A stretch of DNA of 64,000 bases from Viridothelium virens (taxonomy: Eukaryota; Ascomycota; Dothideomycetes; Trypetheliales; Trypetheliaceae). Under the pieces are notes generated by a model, which was not told where the DNA came from, made no database searches, and saw only the letters and a list, made by a program, of their open reading frames with translations. The stretch lies in the NCBI GenBank assembly GCA_010094025.1, contig ML991784.1, forward strand, positions 124,001 to 188,000, written 5' to 3'. Both the position numbers and the translations under genes were made by a program. Within the stretch, counting starts at the first letter, position 1. The number at the start of each line of letters is the position of its first letter. Of the stretch, positions 57,636 to 64,000 are shown piece after piece.

Positions 57636-60600
57636 CCCCGTCTTTGGTGTTCTGTGGTGTTTGGGATCACTTGCATTGCTTAGGATCTTGGCGATATCAA
57701 GGGGACAAATGCATTGGCGTTAAGCTTTCGCTAGTGCGTTCATTCTGTCTTGAGGCTCGTTTCTCGGACATTACCCCACGGCGTCCATGGCGTTGCACGA
57801 GAATCGTGCTGCACCTCATCTGCAGCTGAAGCACATCCCAAGTAAGCAGCCTACGGCGGTATGACTGGATCTGGAACTCCAATGTTGTCCATCATTCAAC
57901 AGATCCAGCCAGAGCTGCGGGGATATGCGCTACACAGCTGAAAATCACAAAGCCACGGCTTGGTACCGATCTCAAAAGTGACGTACCTACACCATCAGAA
58001 GTTCTGGGTGGATGGTTGATCCTCATTATTCCGCCTAAAGATACCATTGCAGGTTTTCTATTAGTGTTCCACGTATCAACTAAATTTAAAACCGCGCTAG
58101 GCGCGATCGACGGCACATGACCTTGAGAATTAAGGTTATTTTTTGCTCCCCTGACGCCGTGAACCAGCCGCAACTCGACTTAGCTTGTAAGCAGGTCTTC
58201 AGGCTAAATTCTCTTTCTCTGTGACGCCGCCGTACTTGATTCTCTGTATTCTGTAGAATCCTCACGCAGAGCGCCATGCTTCAGATGTGTAGTTGCATTA
58301 GAGCCAGTCAATAAGTCCACCAATGAGACCTTTAGTCGAAGTTCAACGAGCTTGTTGTGGTAAGTTCTTGCAATTTATCGCAAAATCCATACAGTAGGCA
58401 AATACAAGATCGTCAACCTTTGTTATTCTTTAGTCTAGGTAGGTCACTAGCTGTGTAGCTAGCTTAATTCCTGCAGAAAACCGGAGGTTAAGCATGAATA
58501 TTTCACTCTAGAAGATGATCATTGGATTGTAGCTTGCCACGTGGGTATCAGCCTGCTTTCGATACCTTTTTGATGGTCCTTCACGATTGTGGTGACAAAT
58601 GAGATTGGCAGAAAAGTTGTCGAGAACAATTATCAAATCCTTATCTAAGATCTGTCAACATTGTCAGCTACCTAGGGCACAGTGAAGTGTGGTCATAGTT
58701 TCTGAATGTAAGATAGCAGAAATGCTCAGTGGTAGAGTCAGGAAGCCGGCGAGCCATATGAGGGTTGTTTTCCAAAACAAGGCACCTCATCTTCGGATGC
58801 TGCCATTTTCGACTTACAGATCCATAGGCTGCAATGGCGCTGCTGAGCTTTCCTGCTCCAGTACAATACTTGTTGTCACCATCGTGTCTCCCTCCAGCTG
58901 AGACCCAAGCTTTGACAATGCATTAAAGAGGTAGGCGGATGGTCTTTTTCTTAGGGTACATCGGTGATCAGATGCGCCTGCGTGTGAAGCGGATCTCGCG
59001 GTCGTGTCATTCGGACCGATGCCGGACAGAGTATGTTCAACGGTCTTGCTGGTTTGCCCCATACCCATGGGGGTCTTTGAGTGGTAATTTTTTCCGAACG
59101 GTAGGCTCTGAGACACAAGAAACCCCTCTAGAGATGAGCATGGACCCGGTGACAAATCCTTGAGTAGATAACAGCGTCTGACGAGCCTGTGAGGGCATCT
59201 CATATGAATAGTGTTGAGACATTCGTGACCTGTCCCTTCGTACGATTATGGCCTATCTTGATTTCCAATTCTCGATCGCACTCGCCTTCAAATGTCCGAT
59301 ATTGATGATAGAAGCCGATCAAGATAGCACCGTCCCGAACATAATACAGCTATGGGTTTATTGTTGATCTTTTTTCTTCTCCTTTGTCAGCTTGTCTTTC
59401 TTTCTTTCGACTTTCCACTTTTTTCGAATGCTAGCGCTGTGAAAACAAAGGTAAAAATCGAAGTCGAATTTTTGAAATAATTCTGAACGCGGTTAGTGGA
59501 CCGGCCTTGAACAATTGCGACACAGAGAGTGTAAAATGAAGATGCTCTGAGCAAATGTTACTTAAAATATTGAAGGACTGGAGTATGAGGCAATTTCTGT
59601 TCGTCGGTCTTGAGAGCATACCGAAGCAATAGAAAGTAGACGCCTCGTTTAGGTCTGTCGTTGGGGAGGCATCTTATGGGTTGTTAGTGAATTGCACAGC
59701 ATTACTTCGACGTCAACGTCCCTAAGCCACGGTTTGTGGGCCTCGTGCTGGATTTTGATTTAAAGACTGATCTAAGAAAGAACTCTTATACAGAAAGCCT
59801 GGAAGGTTTCGAAAGGAAATCGACATAGAGCCTGATTTTCAAATGGAATACGGAAGGTAGGGGATGTACACGTGAAACAGTCTGCCTACTAGCTTGCTCA
59901 GACCGACCACATCATGTTTCTGAGCGTGTAACAAGGATTCTGCTTCACTGCGCACGACGGTTGGTGGATCGTCTGAGGTAATCAGGGCCCTTACTCATTG
60001 ATGCTTGAGATGAAATCAGGGACGAACTAATCAGCAGTCCAGACAACCAAAGCGTGGCCAATGATCCAACCACAGGATAGGATTGCCAGCTATCAGCTCC
60101 AAAAGGGCCTGGAGTTCCCTGTCTCTGGGGAGGACTACGAATGAGCCTTGTTTGACTTCTATAAAGTTGATCGTGTACACGAGTGGCTCAAGGCTTCAAT
60201 CTTCGTTGGACCCTTAATCATCATCAATACAAATCGTATGCTTTGTATTTTGACGAAGTGACAAGAGCTATAGGACCTTGATCCTGGGAACTGAGGAGAT
60301 TAAGTCGGAAGTCATGAACCTGGAAAACCAAGGGTTTCTGTGTCGGATTCGGACGATTTCTGTTTTCGGACAGATACGAGGCCTGAGAGGAGAATCATAC
60401 ACTTTACGCTGCCGCAGATGTTTGCCGTGAGAGTCAATACTACAGGCTTACCTTCATGAAATCTTCGACAGGCAGTTCATGAAGGAGCCCTGCCATATCA
60501 GATGTTGGCCAGTGGTGCCGATGTCTCTCTGCCGAAGTTGTGTCAAGCCAAGACTTTGGGACCTATTGACGCTAAATCGGAGGTAAAGAGGTCACTAGGC

Positions 60601-62479
60601 AAATCATGAGTCGAGAAGCGATCGCGGCCGCCACATCTTATGCTCACTACGCGTGAGGCTGATCTTGACGGCACTGGTGATACACAAGTGGTTCGTCTGA
60701 CCACATACTTGTCCTGGAAAAATGGGGCTCTCTGAATCTGTGCATCGTCGCATAGTAGTATCTTGCTATTGTCCAACTGACGAAAATTCTCTCGTATCGC
60801 CATGCACTTTGTTGGTAGTTCGAAAATTTCGTTTGACCGCTGACGCTTTCTTAAAGTGGGCATTTGGCCGAATGAGTCTGTCAACTCTGCCTTCGTAGCA
60901 ACTATTTTCTCACTTAGGACTAATGTCTGCGGGTGCTTACCCATGGATTGCTATGCGTGGGACGTCGGTCTAAACAGAATGGCGCTTGTCGTTCCGTCAG
61001 AAAACATTACGTATTCTGAAGCACATGGCCAAGAACTGCTAGCAAACCTTGCGGTTGCTTCCGATGTCCACTGTGGGGCGGTCTGTTACGCGCTTAATCT
61101 GACGATAGTCTGATGACCGTCAGAACTTTTGCGCTGTGACGCAGCTGGAGATCAAGTGTAAGATACTGAGAGCTAACTTTCCAATAGTAGCAGCGTCTCT
61201 TCCTACCTAGGTATTCGAGAGCATGACCGGGCGATCTGTACTCGATCCTTTTTAGATTCTCATGTTATCGAAACTGTTCACTTGAAGAAATGGTCAAAAG
61301 GTCTCGAAGAGGCCTAGCGCTCAATGGAAGTCCCATGTGGATGTACTTGAGTTTGTGGGACCCGGAAATAATCATCTCGCGAGACAGTACTCCGTATTGC
61401 TCTTCTATAAAGCTACTATCGAGATTATCATTCTTCAGGACATCAAGATGGTCACGCTCACTTCCTGGCAGACGCGATCATTAGTTTCATCTTTCTTCAG
61501 CCATCTCGGTCATTTACTGGGTCGATCTTTTGCATGGGGTTTGTTGTCAGCCCTGCAGGAGCCGCGAGTGGACCACGAGTCCGTAGAGAGGTCGGTTTGA
61601 TCAATGCCTTGGGGTCTAATGAGGCTGCGCTTTGGTTGTGGTCACACTTCAACATGAGTCGAGCGCCGGCCCGACTACATGTATATTAGGCCGACTCAAG
61701 TTCACTCAACAGCAGACCTCATCAGCTAGGCTCGTTTCTTGCTGCCCACAATTACAAATTGCTTATCTTGTCTCGCACAGCAAAGTCTCCAAGAGGTATA
61801 GAAGCTACGGAGAATCAGCTTCTAAGCCCCATGATTTGATGCAATGATGCGGTAGTCTTATTGGCATCGGAGATAGAGATCTTGGATCGATCTTACCCGT
61901 CACGAGCGAAGCTGGCCTTGACCTACTGGGACGTGATGGACGTGCAATAGAACTCAAAGGTACATTCAAGGGCTATCCTTGAATACTGCAAAACGATGAG
62001 TGAACGATACGACAAGATGGCGCCAACACTGAGATGATGACCTGTAATTAGCATATAGGCTTTGCTGAAGTGAACTGTCGTGTGTCCTAGATTAGCTTCT
62101 TATTATACTTTGGACGAAGGATAGATAGACTTTTGAACGGTTTTGTAGTGGTTTGAGGTGCACGTGGGTCCGCGCTCGGGGGCTGAAATCCGCATCTCGC
62201 TTTGGCATGGACGTCGACTGAGGGTTATAACAAGCGACGAATACGCCCGTATAGTAAGTTAGCGAAATTTTGCAGTGAGCGTGAATCGATGGTTTTACTA
62301 TGGTGTAGTGAAAAGGGTCTCGAGAAGAGTCAGGCGCGCCTTTGAATCTGAGTAGGAACTCGGACGTGGCGAGTCCAGGCCCCACTGAGTGACCACTGAC
62401 CAACAGGATCAAGGAGGTACCTAAGGTAAGACATGCCTGTCGTCTCCACGTGCCCATGCATGGATGTCGTCTTCGAAAT
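57636..62479. other. Gene-poor region
   Basis: 4.8 kb in which the frames on both strands are short and lack recognisable domains or convincing splice junctions. A TACTCCGTA motif lies at 61388-61396. I see no intact transposon, tRNA or tandem array. It may contain diverged remnants that I cannot recognise by eye. Confidence 0.4.
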
Positions 62480-62977
62480 TTAGCTTAACAATGAGGAGAC
62501 CCCTGAGAGGCTTGATCCAGATGTTCCTATTCCGTCGATGTGATGATAATAATCACTGTCCGGAATATTCTGACCAAGATTCTGATCCCAGATTCGTCTT
62601 TGGTGATGTGACCACCAGGCATCGATAAGGCGCATTGCGATCTTCGCCGGATAGCAGAGTAGCCTGTTGCTCGAGAGATAAGAAGCAAGGGCAGCTGATA
62701 GTCCATCTTTTGCGGAGTCTTTTTCCCTTTGCCGCAATGCCTGTAATGACAGTCTCTTGTAGCAAAGCTTCATCAAGCTGTCAAAAACATGGTCGGCCTG
62801 GATGAAGCTGGACTGGAGCTGAAGCGAGTCAAGAAAAGATGCAGCTAGATGGTAGTGGGAGACGGAAATTGTCCGGCTCGAGTTACGAAACTTAGTCTGT
62901 CGGCTGGCGAGATAGTGTCCCGCAAGTCGTCCAAGGGACCGAAACGAAGGGGCGGAGGCTTTGGATCGCAATGCCAT
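62480..62977 (-). CDS. Hypothetical protein, doubtful
   Basis: An open frame of 165 codons starts at an ATG in a good context (CTACCATGG). It has Ser/Arg-rich beginnings and then amphipathic helical stretches (HLAASFLDSLQLQSSFIQA, KDGLSAALASYLSS, AMRLIDAWWSHHQRRIW). The helical part looks more protein-like than other frames in this gene-poor stretch and loosely resembles ends of fungal transcription regulators, but no DNA-binding domain is present and no exons can be joined. It could be a lone small gene, a relic or chance. Confidence 0.25.
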   Translation of the reverse strand: MALRSKASAPSFRSLGRLAGHYLASRQTKFRNSSRTISVSHYHLAASFLDSLQLQSSFIQADHVFDSLMKLCYKRLSLQALRQREKDSAKDGLSAALASYLSSNRLLCYPAKIAMRLIDAWWSHHQRRIWDQNLGQNIPDSDYYHHIDGIGTSGSSLSGVSSLLS

Positions 62978-64000
62978 GGTAGAGAACGGAGCAAGACACG
63001 ACGATGCGGCGCGCTGGTGAAGACAATCGGGACAGCCTCACCCTTCATCAGAGATGCTCTGTCGAGTGTTTTCAACTGCAGCCGATGAATGCCAAAAGCA
63101 AGAATAGAGTCGCGACAGAAGGGAATCCAGGCTCCTCGCGCGTGGGGGGCATCAACGGGACAGTCGAGCTAGATTAGGTAGGCAGCTAGTACGGAGCATT
63201 ACGGAGTAGATTCTTCGTATCTCTCTCTCGTAGTAGGACGGCAGCAAGCGGGACAATACACCAAGTGATTCTGGATTTCCATTGCGTCTTTCTGCAGCGC
63301 TCCGCGGGTGTCACTGCCGAGGCGCACATACTAAGGTAGGTGCTCTACGGGATACTGCTCACCCAACCACCCAAACTCCCTCGACAGCTATTGCCATAGA
63401 CTCCAGCGCCGCCAGCCACCATGCTGGTGACCATACTGCATCCAGCTCCACCGGACATTTCTCCACTATTCGCCTCATCATCGTTGCTCCATACTAGGGA
63501 GGAAAAACGGTGATGGGACGCCCAAATGCGGAGAAGCCGGCGTGCTCTTCAGCATTTCTTCTATCGTCAGACGATCGCGGCAAGACCATGAGAGCACTAA
63601 CTACCGCTGCCGGCATTCCACCCTCTACTGCGTACCTACCCAGCTCTCCCAGCTCTCCTCAGGCCTTTGCCAGTGGCTAGCCGGATTGAGCGCACTGGAA
63701 GGCTGTTCAGTGCTTTGGGTGCTTTGGGTTACCGACTCCACCCATCAGAACGGCGTTATATCTGTAACGGCGTCCGCGCATATACCCTGTGGCAACCCCA
63801 TCGCTGGGATCGGTTGCGCTTTCCACGGTGCGAAGCTCTCATGCAGGAACCCATGTAGGCGGGAAGCTCGACTCAGGATGTGATGTAGTCTACACCGTCT
63901 GCGTGCGCCACCACCACGGAGCAGAAGCAGGATTTGGGAATAACCAGCTTCTCCTACGCATGCACCGTTTCACGCATTCTGCGGGTTCTCGAAGCCGTCA
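62978..64000. other. Gene-poor right edge
   Basis: No gene is recognised. Two TACGGAG-type words lie at 63190-63208. The last kilobase is slightly richer in C on the plus strand and could be the promoter of a gene beyond the edge. Confidence 0.35.

Noticed and set aside
1-64000. tRNA, rRNA, CRISPR array, LTR or virus-like element
   Set aside because: I looked for T-loop-like GGTTCGA words, long direct repeats and polymerase or capsid motifs. The GGTTCGA-type hits fall inside coding exons and nothing else qualifies. Diverged copies could be missed by eye.

Overview
The window is nuclear DNA of a filamentous ascomycete (Pezizomycotina). Most genes carry one to four short introns (about 49-75 nt; a few reach 90-270 nt) with GTRNGT-type donors and YAG acceptors. 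The gene set is typical of these fungi: alpha-aminoadipate lysine synthesis, a DOCK-family exchange factor with an SH3 domain, a calcipressin, a NACHT-ankyrin STAND protein and a 2EXR protein. The class cannot be fixed from sequence alone. Coding coordinates below were obtained by joining reading frames across splice sites by eye; spans given for spliced genes include introns.

Layout. 1-2.9 kb: 3' part of a WD40-repeat protein (WDR62/MABP1-like). 3.9-4.9 kb: a two-exon secreted cysteine-containing protein. 6.3-7.5 kb: ribose-phosphate diphosphokinase. 7.9-9.5 kb: homocitrate synthase, convergent with it and carrying an apparent one-base frame break. 9.95-10.24 kb: a 0.29-kb MITE with about 46-bp terminal inverted repeats and TA target duplications. 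11.2-18.1 kb: a large NLR-like gene (RRM-like start, two alpha/beta-hydrolase domains, NACHT ATPase, ankyrin repeats). Its start codon lies 38 bp from an orphan exon-like fragment on the other strand, and its 3' end is ambiguous. 18.6-19.8 kb: a 2EXR-domain protein. 20.7-27.2 kb: DOCK protein. 27.9-28.9 kb: metallophosphoesterase. 30.8-31.8 kb: Ser/Thr-rich protein, probably GPI-anchored. 32.4-33.8 kb: HMG-CoA lyase. 34.8-36.2 kb: FAD monooxygenase. 36.6-38.0 kb: Dph1. 38.6-39.3 kb: ribosomal protein eS8. 40.0-41.4 kb: protein-kinase-like protein. 41.8-43.6 kb: arginyltransferase Ate1 (first exon not found). 45.3-45.9 kb: Nudix hydrolase. 46.5-48.3 kb: mitochondrial Phe-tRNA synthetase. 48.6-49.7 kb: mitochondrial dicarboxylate carrier with a 5-nt microexon. 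50.3-51.3 kb: calcipressin. 52.4-53.0 kb: secreted SnoaL/NTF2-like protein. 54.1-55.7 kb: serine beta-lactamase-like protein. 56.5-57.6 kb: RNA polymerase II subunit Rpb3. 57.6-64 kb: gene-poor, with no recognisable gene.

Most of the window is housekeeping sequence with no operon-like logic. The accessory part is 9.9-19.8 kb, where the MITE, the orphan fragment, the NLR-like gene and the 2EXR gene lie together. The NLR-like gene is the best candidate for unusual biology. Its second hydrolase domain has Asp where the nucleophilic Ser is expected while keeping the His motif, and its C-terminal part carries about five heptad-like Tyr-Ser-Pro repeats.
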